Source of the DNA: Pseudomonas parasichuanensis
GTDB taxonomy: Bacteria; Pseudomonadota; Gammaproteobacteria; Pseudomonadales; Pseudomonadaceae
Length of the DNA stretch: 64,000 bases
Direction: 5' to 3'
NCBI RefSeq assembly: GCF_021601385.1
Contig: NZ_BQHO01000005.1
Location: forward strand, 186,001 to 250,000
Shown here: positions 46,371 to 54,511 of the stretch, piece by piece
How positions within the stretch are numbered: the stretch's first letter is position 1
Layout: each line of letters starts with the position of its first letter
Translations under genes and position numbers: made by a program
The notes under the pieces: generated by a model
The model's database searches: none
The model's input: the letters and a program-made list of their open reading frames with translations, nothing else
What the model was told of the DNA's origin: nothing

Positions 46371-48771
46371 AGAACTCCAAGGTACTCGACAGGCTCACCT
46401 GCCGCGCATCCCCCACCGCGACGAAATACCGGTTCACCGCCGAGGTGTAGTACACCTTGTCGAACAGGTTTTTCACGTTCAGTTGCAGCAGCACCTTGTG
46501 CTCGTCGAGCTTGGTCTCGTAGCTGGCGAAGGCATCGGCCACGGTATACGCCGGCAGGTCGAAGTCATTGGTCGCGTTGCCAGCACGCTCACCCACATAG
46601 CGGGCACCCGCCCCCACACGCAGGCGGTCGCCGCCGAACAGGCTGCCGTAGTCATACACCGCCGACAGCGAACCACTGTGACGGGCGACGTTCTGCAGGC
46701 GATTGCCCGCAAGGTCCGGGTCCTTGGTCACTTCGGCATCGGTGAAGGCGTAGGCGCCGATCAGGCTCCAGCGCTCACTGAGCTGCCCGGTCAGGTCCAG
46801 TTCGACGCCGCGTGAACGCACTTCACCGGCATTGCTGTAGATGATGGTGCCGGGCTGGGTATCGCCGTCAGCCACCAGCACATTGCGTTTGTTGATATCG
46901 AACAGCGCCAGGGTGCCGGTCACCCGGCCCGGGATATCCAGCTTGGCACCCAGCTCCCATGACTTGCCCTGCTCCGGCTCGATGCCTGAATCGAGGGTGA
47001 GGGTCTGGCCGCCGCCGATGCTCAGCGGCGCGATGGTCGAGTTGGGCTTGAACGACTCGCTGTAGCTGCCATAGAACGACAGCTGCTCATCGAGCTTGTA
47101 GACCAGGCCCGCGTGGGGCACCCAGGTCTGGCCGCTGTTGTCGGTGTTGACGTTGAATGGGCGGCCACGGCCGGCGTACTGGTCGAACTGCTGGAAACGC
47201 CCGCCGGCGACCAGGATCCAGTGATCGTCCAGGTGCCAGGCATCCTGCAGGAACAGCGAGTCGCTGCGCAGTTCGTCGGTCTGGTCGCTGTCACTGGCGC
47301 GCACCGTGGTGCCTTCCACTTCACGGCCATAGACCGGGTTGAGGTAGCTGAAGGTCGAGCGGCTGTTCTGGCGGATCAGGTCGGCGCGGTAGATCTTGCG
47401 GTCCTCGTGGTCGACACCGACCAGCAGGTCATGGCGTTGGCCGGCCAGCTCGACGTTGCCGTTGAGGCTGAAGGTGGCGAACTGATCGCGGCTCATGGCG
47501 CCCTGGGTGCCGTCGATGCTGCGGGTCAGCGTGCCTTTTGCCTCGTTCACCCCGGTCACGCGGACCTGGCTGGCGTCGTAGGTTTCGCGGTTGAAGCTGT
47601 AGCCGAAGTGGGCTTTCCAGGCGTCGTTCAACGTGTGATCGACCTCCAGGCGGTACAGGTCGGAGCGGCCTTCCATGTCGTTGAACGGTTCGTCCAGGCG
47701 GCGGCTGGCGGGGATGTTCAGCGGGTGCCCGTCACTGCCGAAGGCGGTGCCGCGGTCGAACGGGTAGCTGAACTCACGGTGCTCATAGGCCAGCACCACC
47801 TGGGTGTCCTCGCCCAGCCAGGCGAACGACGGCGCCACCAGCGACTCGCGGTGCACGCCGAAATTGCGCCAGTAGTCTTCGTCTTCATGGTCGACGATCA
47901 GCCGGTAGGCAAAGTTGCTGTCGCCCAGCGCGCCAGTGCTGTCCAGGCCGCCACCGCTGCCGTTCTTGCCACTGCCGTAGGTCGAGCCGCGCAGGGTGAC
48001 GGCGTTGTATTGGACAAGCTGCGGGCGCTTGCTGACCACGTTGATCACCCCGCCCGGGTCCTGGATGCCGTACAGCAACGAGGCCGGGCCCTTGAGCACC
48101 TCGACCCGCTCGGTGCTGGCGTTGAGCGCGCGGCCCTGCACGATCGGCATGCCGTCGCGCATGATCGAGCCGTCGCGGTTGTCGCCAAAGCCGCGCTTCA
48201 TCACGGTGTCGGCGGTGCCGCCGAAGTTGTTGCCCTGGGTGATGCCGCTGACGTTGTACAGCGCATCGTCGAGGTTGCGCGGCGCCTGGTCGCGGATTAC
48301 CTGCGCGGGCACCACGTTGATCGCCTGGGGAATGTCCTGGGTCGGGCCCTGGCCGCGCATGATCGAGGCGCTGGCCGGGGGCTGGTAGCTGTAGTCGTCG
48401 GCCAGGGAAGTCACAGTGGTGGCTTGCAGGTTCACGGCCCCCGAGCTGTCAGCCTGTTCGAGGGTCAGCGTGCGGCCGTCGAGACGGCGCCAGCTCAGGC
48501 CGGAGCTGCCCAGCAGCTGCTGCAGGGCCTGCTCGGCGCTGAACGTGCCGTTCAATGCCGGCGCCTGCAGGTCGGGCAGTGCCAGGGTGTAGACCACACT
48601 CTGCCCGGTGGTGCGGCTGAAGGCGTTGAGCGCCTGGGCCAGCGGCTGGCTTGGCTGGGCGAAGGCATAGGCCTGGCTCTGCTGCTCGGCCATTGCCTGG
48701 GGGGCCATGGCCAGCAGCGACAAGGTACTGAGGCCGAACCAGAGCGGGACGCAACGCGGGGTGAACTTCAT
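46369..48771 (-). CDS. TonB-dependent siderophore receptor with signalling (STN) domain
   Basis: Outer-membrane ferric-siderophore transducer of 800 aa. Signal peptide about residues 1-28; STN domain at about 35-110 (AQALNAFSRTTGQSVVYTLA), which talks to a FecR protein; plug with GFGDNRDGSIMRDGMP and GPASLLYGIQDPGGVINVVSKRP; then a 22-strand barrel ending in SLSSTLEF. The STN domain and the adjacent sigma/FecR pair make a complete surface-signalling system. It is separated from fecR by a REP pair and probably has its own sigma-dependent promoter. The siderophore is unknown; FpvA/FoxA-like xenosiderophore receptors are the nearest type. Confidence 0.93.
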   Translation of the reverse strand: MKFTPRCVPLWFGLSTLSLLAMAPQAMAEQQSQAYAFAQPSQPLAQALNAFSRTTGQSVVYTLALPDLQAPALNGTFSAEQALQQLLGSSGLSWRRLDGRTLTLEQADSSGAVNLQATTVTSLADDYSYQPPASASIMRGQGPTQDIPQAINVVPAQVIRDQAPRNLDDALYNVSGITQGNNFGGTADTVMKRGFGDNRDGSIMRDGMPIVQGRALNASTERVEVLKGPASLLYGIQDPGGVINVVSKRPQLVQYNAVTLRGSTYGSGKNGSGGGLDSTGALGDSNFAYRLIVDHEDEDYWRNFGVHRESLVAPSFAWLGEDTQVVLAYEHREFSYPFDRGTAFGSDGHPLNIPASRRLDEPFNDMEGRSDLYRLEVDHTLNDAWKAHFGYSFNRETYDASQVRVTGVNEAKGTLTRSIDGTQGAMSRDQFATFSLNGNVELAGQRHDLLVGVDHEDRKIYRADLIRQNSRSTFSYLNPVYGREVEGTTVRASDSDQTDELRSDSLFLQDAWHLDDHWILVAGGRFQQFDQYAGRGRPFNVNTDNSGQTWVPHAGLVYKLDEQLSFYGSYSESFKPNSTIAPLSIGGGQTLTLDSGIEPEQGKSWELGAKLDIPGRVTGTLALFDINKRNVLVADGDTQPGTIIYSNAGEVRSRGVELDLTGQLSERWSLIGAYAFTDAEVTKDPDLAGNRLQNVARHSGSLSAVYDYGSLFGGDRLRVGAGARYVGERAGNATNDFDLPAYTVADAFASYETKLDEHKVLLQLNVKNLFDKVYYTSAVNRYFVAVGDARQVSLSSTLEF

Positions 48772-48896
48772 GGACGCTGACCTGTGAGAGGGATGATCGT
48801 TTGCGAATGAATCGCACTTCCACTCACTACACGGATGCCGTGAACGGATACCTCACCGTCCTGGTGAAAAAAGTTGCGGTTGTCTGCGCCTGTAAC

Positions 48897-48972
48897 GGCC
48901 AATCGGCGGCAAGCCGGCTCCCACAAAGGGCCGCGCCGCCCCTGTGGGAGCCGGCTTGCCGGCGATTGGCCG
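48897..48972. repeat. Inverted REP pair
   Basis: CCAATCGGCGGCAAGCCGGC and GCCGGCTTGCCGGCGATTGG, with about 25 bases between, separate the FecR stop from the receptor start. The left arm has one mismatch in its stem (GGCGGC for GCCGGC). Confidence 0.9.
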
Positions 48973-48987
48973 GTAGCGACAACACAC

Positions 48988-49959
48988 CTAGCGCAGGACG
49001 GTGAGCCGCCCCAACAGCGTCTGCCGCGAGAACCCCAGCACCTTGCCCAGCGAATCCAGCGCCAGCAGTGGCTCGGCCACCGGGAAGCTGCCGCTGACCT
49101 TGCGCTGCGCCAGTTCGCCGTCGAGCAGCACGATCCGCCCCGGGTAGTAACGCCCCAGGTCCTCGACCACCTGCCCCAGCGGCACCTGGTAGTAGTTCAG
49201 CCAGCCCTGGCGCCAGGCCAGGCGGCTGTCGCTGTCCACGGCCTCGACCGCGCCTGCCACACCGGTGGCGTAGGCCACCTGCTGATTGGCGGTCAGCTCC
49301 CGCGCCGGCTCGCCCTGGGCAGGCGTCACCGCCACCCGGCCGCTGCGCACCGTGACCTGGGCCCCTTCGCCCTGCTCGCGCACTTCGAACTGGGTGCCGA
49401 GCACCCGCACCTGGCCGCCGTTGGCATCCACCAGAAACGGCGCGCCGGTGTGGGTCACCTGGAAGAACGCGGCACCGCGCAGCAGGCGCACACGGCGCTC
49501 ACCGTGAGCGAAGTCCACACTGATCGCCGTGCCGGCATCCAGCGTCAGCTCTGAACCATCAGCCAAAGTCACCTGGCGCACCTGCTCGGCGCTGCTGTAG
49601 TCGGCGCGCAGGTCCTGCAACCAGTGCTGCGGCTGCCAGCCGGCAACCCCACCCAGCGCCAGCACCAGGCAGGCGGCCACGGCAAAGCGCTGCCAATGGG
49701 GTTTGCGGGCAGGGCGGCGCATGGCGTCGAGGTACTGCTGCAGGCCGGCCTGTTCTTCGGCGGCCAGGCGCGCGGCCGGGGCCTCGGTCTGGCGCCACAA
49801 GGCCTGGGCCTGGGCATAGGCTTGGCGATGGGCCGGGGCCTGCAGCAGCCAGCGCTTGAACGCGGCGCTTTCGGCCTGCTCCGGCTGCTGGTTGATGCGC
49901 ATCAGCCAGCCCAGGGCGGCCTGGGACTGCTCGGCAGTGATTGGCGGTTCGAGGCTCAT
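48988..49959 (-). CDS. FecR-family anti-sigma factor of the siderophore module
   Basis: Inner-membrane sigma regulator (323 aa). N-terminal cytosolic domain (DUF4880-type, ALGWLMRINQQPEQAESAAF), a membrane helix at about residues 85-103 (FAVAACLVLALGGVAGW), and a periplasmic FecR domain (TLADGSELTLDAGTAISVDF; WRQGWLNYYQVPLGQVVEDL) that contacts the receptor STN domain. ATG 49959 overlaps the sigma gene stop as ATGA, ensuring balanced production. It receives the signal from the receptor encoded next. Confidence 0.93.
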   Translation of the reverse strand: MSLEPPITAEQSQAALGWLMRINQQPEQAESAAFKRWLLQAPAHRQAYAQAQALWRQTEAPAARLAAEEQAGLQQYLDAMRRPARKPHWQRFAVAACLVLALGGVAGWQPQHWLQDLRADYSSAEQVRQVTLADGSELTLDAGTAISVDFAHGERRVRLLRGAAFFQVTHTGAPFLVDANGGQVRVLGTQFEVREQGEGAQVTVRSGRVAVTPAQGEPARELTANQQVAYATGVAGAVEAVDSDSRLAWRQGWLNYYQVPLGQVVEDLGRYYPGRIVLLDGELAQRKVSGSFPVAEPLLALDSLGKVLGFSRQTLLGRLTVLR

Positions 49960-50531
49960 CGACGGGCGCTCCCTGGCCGGCGCGGTGGGGGTGCGGCTTC
50001 GGCGACACTCGCCTTGCACGCTTCGAGGGCGCGCATCATATGCTTTTCCACGGCGCTCTGGGACAGCTGCATGGCCTTGGCGATCTCGCCGTAGGTGCAG
50101 CCGTGGATGCGGTTGAGCAGGAAGATCTGCCGGGTGCGTTCGGGCAAGGCGCGCAGCGCCGCCTCGATGCGCTGCAGGTCATGGTCGACCTCCAGGGCCT
50201 GTTCGGGCGCCTGGGCGAAGGGTTCGTCGTCGGTGTGCTGCAGGCCTTCGGCCACGCGGTCGCGGCTGCCTTCGCTGCGCAGGTAGTCGATGGCCAGGTT
50301 GCTGGCGCTGCGCAGCAGGTAGGTGTCGAGGGCTTCGACCTTGACCTCGGGGCGGCGCCAGAAACGCAGGAACAGCTCCTGCACCAGGTCGGCGGCGGTG
50401 GCGCGGCAGCCGATGCGCCGGTTGACCAGCGCCTCCATGCGCGCACGCTGGGCAAGGAACACCTGGACGAAGCGCGCCCGGCCACGGCTGGCCTCGGCGT
50501 TGGCGTCGATCACCTCCCCCGGCTCGCGCAA
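49956..50531 (-). CDS. FecI-type ECF sigma factor, TTG start
   Basis: Iron-starvation sigma factor of 191 aa. Region 2 is at about residues 22-90 (ATAADLVQELFLRFWRR) and region 4 at about 125-175 (ALPERTRQIFLLNRIHGCTYGEIAKAMQLS). The best start is TTG at 50531, four bases after the DUF3325 stop, with AAGG close upstream; a GTG six codons later has its purine tract too near. It is the fourth gene of an operon led by membrane reductase-type genes, an unusual place for a FecI gene. Confidence 0.88.
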   Translation of the reverse strand: MREPGEVIDANAEASRGRARFVQVFLAQRARMEALVNRRIGCRATAADLVQELFLRFWRRPEVKVEALDTYLLRSASNLAIDYLRSEGSRDRVAEGLQHTDDEPFAQAPEQALEVDHDLQRIEAALRALPERTRQIFLLNRIHGCTYGEIAKAMQLSQSAVEKHMMRALEACKASVAEAAPPPRRPGSARR

Positions 50532-50535
50532 CGCC

Positions 50536-50862
50536 TTACACCGCCAGCACGGCCAGCAACGGCCCGAGCACCAGGCTGGCCGCAGCCAGGCCCACCAGCA
50601 GCCGAGGCTGGTACGGCAGGCCGAACACCCACAGCGTCACCCCGGCCATCAGCACGGCGATCCACTGCACCAGGCCCAGGGCCAGGCCTTGCAGGTGCAC
50701 AGCCAGCACCAGCGACAGCAGCAACAACGCCCAGCCTCCGATGCGCAGGGCCTTGAGCTGAATGACCGTGGGCTTGCGCCCGAGCAGGTCGTTGAAGTGT
50801 TTTTCCATGGCCAGGCACAAGGCGGCGAAACCGGCGAACCCCAGCAGCGCGACGCTCAGCAT
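50536..50862 (-). CDS. DUF3325 small membrane protein
   Basis: A 108-aa protein with three or four hydrophobic helices (residues about 2-18, 42-60, 63-80, 86-105) and a basic loop LGRKPTVIQLKALRIGG. DUF3325 proteins occur beside PepSY membrane proteins in iron-uptake loci; their role is not known. The start overlaps the PepSY stop (TGATG). Confidence 0.85.
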   Translation of the reverse strand: MLSVALLGFAGFAALCLAMEKHFNDLLGRKPTVIQLKALRIGGWALLLLSLVLAVHLQGLALGLVQWIAVLMAGVTLWVFGLPYQPRLLVGLAAASLVLGPLLAVLAV

Positions 50863-52424
50863 CAGCTCACCTCCACGGCGTTGGCGACCTTGGGCGCGCG
50901 CTTGGCCACCACCTTGGGCGCGCGCAGCATCTTGCCGGCAGCCCAGGCGAGGAACAGCCCGGTGCCCAGTGCCGTCAGGTCGAACCCGGCCATGGCCCAG
51001 TCACCGACGGCAATGGAATGGTTCAACCCCTGGCCGGTGGTCAGCGCGTTGAGCAGCGGCAACAGGGCGAAGGCCAGCGCGCCCAGCGCCAGCTGCTCGC
51101 CCCAGGCCCTGCGCCCGGGGCGCAGCACGGCATGGGCCAGCGACAGGGCCCAGGCCAGGAAGAAGGCGTTGATCTCCCAGTCGGCACGCCCCTGCAACGT
51201 CACCGGCAGCAGGCGGTTGGCCCAGAAGAACGCCGCCACACCGAGCAGCAGGCCACTCATGCTGGCAATGTTGAGCACCTCGACCAGGCGCAGCTCGACC
51301 GGCATATGCCCGCTCTTGGCATGCTTGAGCTGGCGTTTGCCCAGCCACATCACCAAGCCCGTGCCGATCACCGCCGTGCCGGCCACGCCGAAGGCGAAAT
51401 ACAGCCAGCGCAGCCACGGGCCGGCGAAGTTGCCCATGTGCAGGCCGACGAAGGTGAACGAGGTCATCATCGCCGCGCTCTCCGGCGCGCCTTGGGTAAG
51501 CAGCGCGCCGCTGACGCCATCGAAGGTCCAGTTGGCGCTGCGCTTGTAGGCCACGCTGTCGGCCGAAGCGCGGCTGAAGGTGACCCGGGCATTGCCGTCG
51601 CCGGGGTTCTGCACCTGGATGAAGCCCATGCGCGCACCCGGCGCCTGCTCCTGCACCTTGGCGTAGAGCGTCGGCAATGGCGCCAGGGGGGCCGCGACGC
51701 CGGCCAGCGCCGGGGTTTCGTCGCGGCCGAACAGGTCGTTGAAATAGCCGCCGCTGTCGCCATAGCTGGCCAGGATGCTGGCCGGCATCACCATGTACAT
51801 GAAGATCACCAGGCTGCTGTAGCTGATCATCAGGTGGAACGGCAGCACCAGCACGCCGATGGCGTTATGGCCGTCGAGCCAGGAGCGTTGGCCCTTGCCG
51901 GGGCGGAAAGTGAAGAACTCCTTGAAGATCTTCTTGTGGGTGATGATCCCGGTCACCAGGCCCAGCAGCATGATGAAGGCACAGAAGGTCGCCAGCCAGC
52001 GGCCCCAGGGATAGGGCATCTGCAGCTCGAAGTGGAAGCGGTAGAAAAACTCGCCGCCACGGCTGTCGCGGCCCACCACTTCCTGGCCGCTGACGGCGTC
52101 CAGGTCCTTCCTGACCATACCCCGTCGCCCGCCAGCATTCGGGTCGCGCCAGCTGACGCCGAGCGCCGGCTCGCGCTCGCTGGGCAGGCGGATGAACCAG
52201 CTGCTGGCGTGGCCGGCGTTGCTTTGCAGGTAGCGCTGCGCCAGCGCCAGGCTGGCCACCGGGTCGAGCGGGTGGCTCTGGACTTCGGGCGTGCTCCAGT
52301 GGTTGATCTCGTCCTTGAAGTACGACAGCGTCCCGGTGAGGAAAATGGCGAACAACAGCCAGCCGAAGATCAGCCCGGTCCAGGTGTGCAACCAGGCCAT
52401 CGCCTGGCGAAAGCCCTCTTTCAT
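50862..52424 (-). CDS. PepSY-associated TM protein, putative ferric-siderophore reductase
   Basis: Inner-membrane protein of 520 aa with about five membrane segments (first WLHTWTGLIFGWLLFAIFLTG, residues 10-30) and large periplasmic PepSY regions. Conserved His residues in or near helices (HTWTG; HNAIGVLVLPFHLMISY; GLHMGNFAGPWLRWLYF) suggest haem-binding, as in FoxB-like proteins that reduce or release iron from siderophores in the periplasm. ATG 52424 overlaps the DUF3649 stop by four bases. Its position in the operon with a receptor supports iron uptake. The reductase activity is inferred. Confidence 0.88.
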   Translation of the reverse strand: MKEGFRQAMAWLHTWTGLIFGWLLFAIFLTGTLSYFKDEINHWSTPEVQSHPLDPVASLALAQRYLQSNAGHASSWFIRLPSEREPALGVSWRDPNAGGRRGMVRKDLDAVSGQEVVGRDSRGGEFFYRFHFELQMPYPWGRWLATFCAFIMLLGLVTGIITHKKIFKEFFTFRPGKGQRSWLDGHNAIGVLVLPFHLMISYSSLVIFMYMVMPASILASYGDSGGYFNDLFGRDETPALAGVAAPLAPLPTLYAKVQEQAPGARMGFIQVQNPGDGNARVTFSRASADSVAYKRSANWTFDGVSGALLTQGAPESAAMMTSFTFVGLHMGNFAGPWLRWLYFAFGVAGTAVIGTGLVMWLGKRQLKHAKSGHMPVELRLVEVLNIASMSGLLLGVAAFFWANRLLPVTLQGRADWEINAFFLAWALSLAHAVLRPGRRAWGEQLALGALAFALLPLLNALTTGQGLNHSIAVGDWAMAGFDLTALGTGLFLAWAAGKMLRAPKVVAKRAPKVANAVEVS

Positions 52425-52726
52425 CCGTTTTTCATCCAGTAGGCAAGCCCGGCGATCAGCCCCAACACCAGGCTTGGCAGCAGCACGCCGAGCCAGGCGC
52501 GCCAGGCGCTGCGGCAGGCGAAGCAGCCGATGAAGGCCAGCAGGTAGACCACGAACGACAGCATCATGCCGGTGAGCGCGGCATCGACCTGGGCCATGGG
52601 CGCGAGCAGGGTGATGCACACGCTGGCCAGCGACGCCAGCAGGTAGCCGCCCAGCAGTGCCGCCAGGCTGCGTGAGGCCACGGCCAGGCGATAGCTCAGG
52701 GGGAGGCCGGCGGCTTTGCTCTTCAT
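52421..52726 (-). CDS. DUF3649 small membrane protein
   Basis: First gene of the iron-uptake operon; 101 aa with three helices (residues about 20-40, 47-67, 72-95), one carrying a Cys pair region FIGCFACRSAW. DUF3649 proteins are linked to iron uptake by gene neighbourhood only. ATG 52726 lies 33 bases downstream of a Fur-box-like site, fitting a short Fur-controlled leader. Longer in-frame sequence would cover the Fur site and is rejected. Confidence 0.85.
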   Translation of the reverse strand: MKSKAAGLPLSYRLAVASRSLAALLGGYLLASLASVCITLLAPMAQVDAALTGMMLSFVVYLLAFIGCFACRSAWRAWLGVLLPSLVLGLIAGLAYWMKNG

Positions 52727-52758
52727 CGCGGTGGTCCGGGGAAATGGGGGTGCAATAG

Positions 52759-52778
52759 TAATGATTTCAATTCTCATA
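52759..52778 (-). promoter_or_regulatory. Fur box for the DUF3649-sigma-FecR operon
   Basis: TAATGATTTCAATTCTCATA reads on the minus strand as a Fur-like AATGAGAATTGAAATCATTA palindrome variant. It lies in the 172-base divergent spacer close to the DUF3649 start. Iron repression is inferred from the match and from the operon content. Confidence 0.65.
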
Positions 52779-52843
52779 AGCAAAGCATCGGGGATGAACT
52801 GCGCCCGGTCATCACTGATTGCCGAATGGTCGAGGGCTGAATA

Positions 52844-52864
52844 CAATGCGAACAATTCTTACTT
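52844..52864 (+). promoter_or_regulatory. Fur box for fecI
   Basis: ACAATGCGAACAATTCTTAC resembles the pseudomonad Fur site (AATGCGAATAATTCTCATT type), 35 bases before the fecI GTG. Together with the site at 52759 it gives each divergent operon its own Fur site. Confidence 0.6.
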
Positions 52865-52898
52865 CCAGTTGCGCTAGCAAGGCGCCGGAGTCGCATCG

Positions 52899-53393
52899 GT
52901 GCCCAGCGCCCTCTCTTCTACCGTCGAAGGCCTCTACCTCAACCACCACAACTGGCTTACCGGCTGGTTGCGGCGGCGCCTGGGTTGCCCGCAAAGCGCC
53001 GCGGACCTGGCCCAGGACACCTACGTGCGCCTGCTCCAGGCCCGTGAAACGCCGCAACTGGTAGAGCCCCGCGCCTTCCTCGCCACCGTGGCCAAGCGCG
53101 TGCTGTGCAACCACTTCCGCCGCCAGGAGCTGGAGCGCGCCTACCTCGAGGCGCTGGCCCTGGTGCCCGAGCAGGTGGCGCCGAGCGAGGAAGAAAAGGC
53201 GATCATCTTCGACACCCTGCTGGAGCTCGACCGCCTGCTCGATGGCTTGGCGCCGCTGGTCAAGCGTGCCTTCCTGCTGGCCCAGGTCGACGGCCTGGGC
53301 CAGGGCGAGATTGCCCGGGAGCTGGGTATCTCGCTGGCGACGGTCAAGCGCTACCTGCACAAGGCAGCCCTGCGCTGCTACTTCGCCCAATGA
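52899..53393 (+). CDS. fecI: FecI ECF sigma factor for ferric citrate uptake
   Basis: Iron-starvation ECF sigma factor (164 aa) that transcribes fecA. Region 2: LGCPQSAADLAQDTYVRLLQ (about residues 28-48); region 4: LGQGEIARELGISLATVKRY (about 133-155). The start is GTG at 52899 with GGAG nine bases upstream; no in-frame ATG is nearer. It overlaps fecR (ATGA) and is followed by fecA, the E. coli fecIRA order. It is divergent from a second iron-signalling operon. Confidence 0.93.
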   Translation: MPSALSSTVEGLYLNHHNWLTGWLRRRLGCPQSAADLAQDTYVRLLQARETPQLVEPRAFLATVAKRVLCNHFRRQELERAYLEALALVPEQVAPSEEEKAIIFDTLLELDRLLDGLAPLVKRAFLLAQVDGLGQGEIARELGISLATVKRYLHKAALRCYFAQ

Positions 53394-54313
53394 ACACCAC
53401 GTTCGCCCCCCGCGTCGCCGAGCAGGCCGTGCACTGGCTGATCGAGTCCCAGGCCGAGGGCTTCGACCAGCACCTGGCCCTTGAGCGCTGGCTGGCAGCC
53501 GACCATGAGCACCAGCGCGCCTGGGCGCACATCCAGCAGGTCAACCAGCGCCTGCGCGGCGTGGCTTCGCCGGTGGTGCACGCGACCCTGCAGGCGCCGC
53601 CCTCCCCGGCCCGGCGCCGGGCGCTCAAGGCGTTGTTGCTGGTGGGTGTGGCCAGCGCCACCGGGCTGGGCCTGCAGCAGCACAACCCGCTGCCGGGGCT
53701 GATGGCCGACTACCGCAGCCCGGTTGGCCAGCGCCGGCGCCTGACCCTCGACGATGGCAGCCAGTTGCACCTGAACACCCGCAGCGCCGCCGATGTGCGC
53801 TTCGATGGCCAGCAGCGGCTGGTGCGCCTGCAGGAGGGTGAGCTGTTGCTGGAGGCTGCCAGCGATACGCGACCCCTGCGGCTGCGCACCGGCGAAGGCG
53901 AGCTGCTGCTGGACCGCGGGCGCTTCAACGTGCGCCAGTTCGACGGTTTCAGCCTGGTCACGGTGTTCAGCGGCAGCGCCAGCGTGGCCGGGCAGCGCTT
54001 GCTGGCCGGGCACCAGGCGCGTTTCGCCGGGGGTGGCTGGCAGGCGATCGCGCCGCTGGAGCCGAACCGCGCGGCCTGGGTGGACGGCATGCTGGTGGTG
54101 TCGCAGATGCGCCTCTCGGACTTTGTTGCCGAGCTGTCGCGTTACCGGCTTGGGCAATTGGGCTGCAGCGAACGGGTGGCCGACTTGCGGATTTCCGGGT
54201 CGTATCCGTTGGAGGACAGCGAGCGGATCCTGGCCATGCTGGAGGTGGCGTTGCCGGTGAAGGTGCGGCGCTTTACCCGGTACTGGGTGTCGGTCGAAGC
54301 GGCCACAGGTTAA
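53390..54313 (+). CDS. fecR: FecR transmembrane signal transducer
   Basis: Inner-membrane regulator of 307 aa that carries the ferric-citrate signal from FecA to FecI. N-terminal DUF4880 domain (VHWLIESQAEGFDQHLALERWLAADHEHQRAW region, residues about 12-45), a hydrophobic segment at about 83-97, and the periplasmic FecR domain (LTLDDGSQLHLNTRSAADVRF; AAWVDGMLVVSQMRLSDFVA). Translation is coupled to fecI by ATGA. A REP pair follows. Confidence 0.94.
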   Translation: MNTTFAPRVAEQAVHWLIESQAEGFDQHLALERWLAADHEHQRAWAHIQQVNQRLRGVASPVVHATLQAPPSPARRRALKALLLVGVASATGLGLQQHNPLPGLMADYRSPVGQRRRLTLDDGSQLHLNTRSAADVRFDGQQRLVRLQEGELLLEAASDTRPLRLRTGEGELLLDRGRFNVRQFDGFSLVTVFSGSASVAGQRLLAGHQARFAGGGWQAIAPLEPNRAAWVDGMLVVSQMRLSDFVAELSRYRLGQLGCSERVADLRISGSYPLEDSERILAMLEVALPVKVRRFTRYWVSVEAATG

Positions 54314-54327
54314 ACCTGCGGGGGCCC

Positions 54328-54411
54328 AATCGCCGGCAAGCCGGCTCCCACAGGTATCACCTCACCCAGAAGTCCGCGCGGTCCCTGTGGGAGCTGGCTT
54401 GCCAGCGATGA
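54328..54411. repeat. Inverted REP pair between fecR and fecA
   Basis: AATCGCCGGCAAGCCGGCTCC and GGAGCTGGCTTGCCAGCGAT, about 35 bases apart, just after the fecR stop. The opposite module also has a REP pair between its fecR and its receptor gene. Confidence 0.92.
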
Positions 54412-54511
54412 GGCCGGTGAAACCTGAAAATTATTTGAATCAACCTGAGCCATTTCCCGAACCTCGCGTGACAGAGAAGGCAGAACCCCCTTCTCACAGG
54501 ACCACCGCCCC

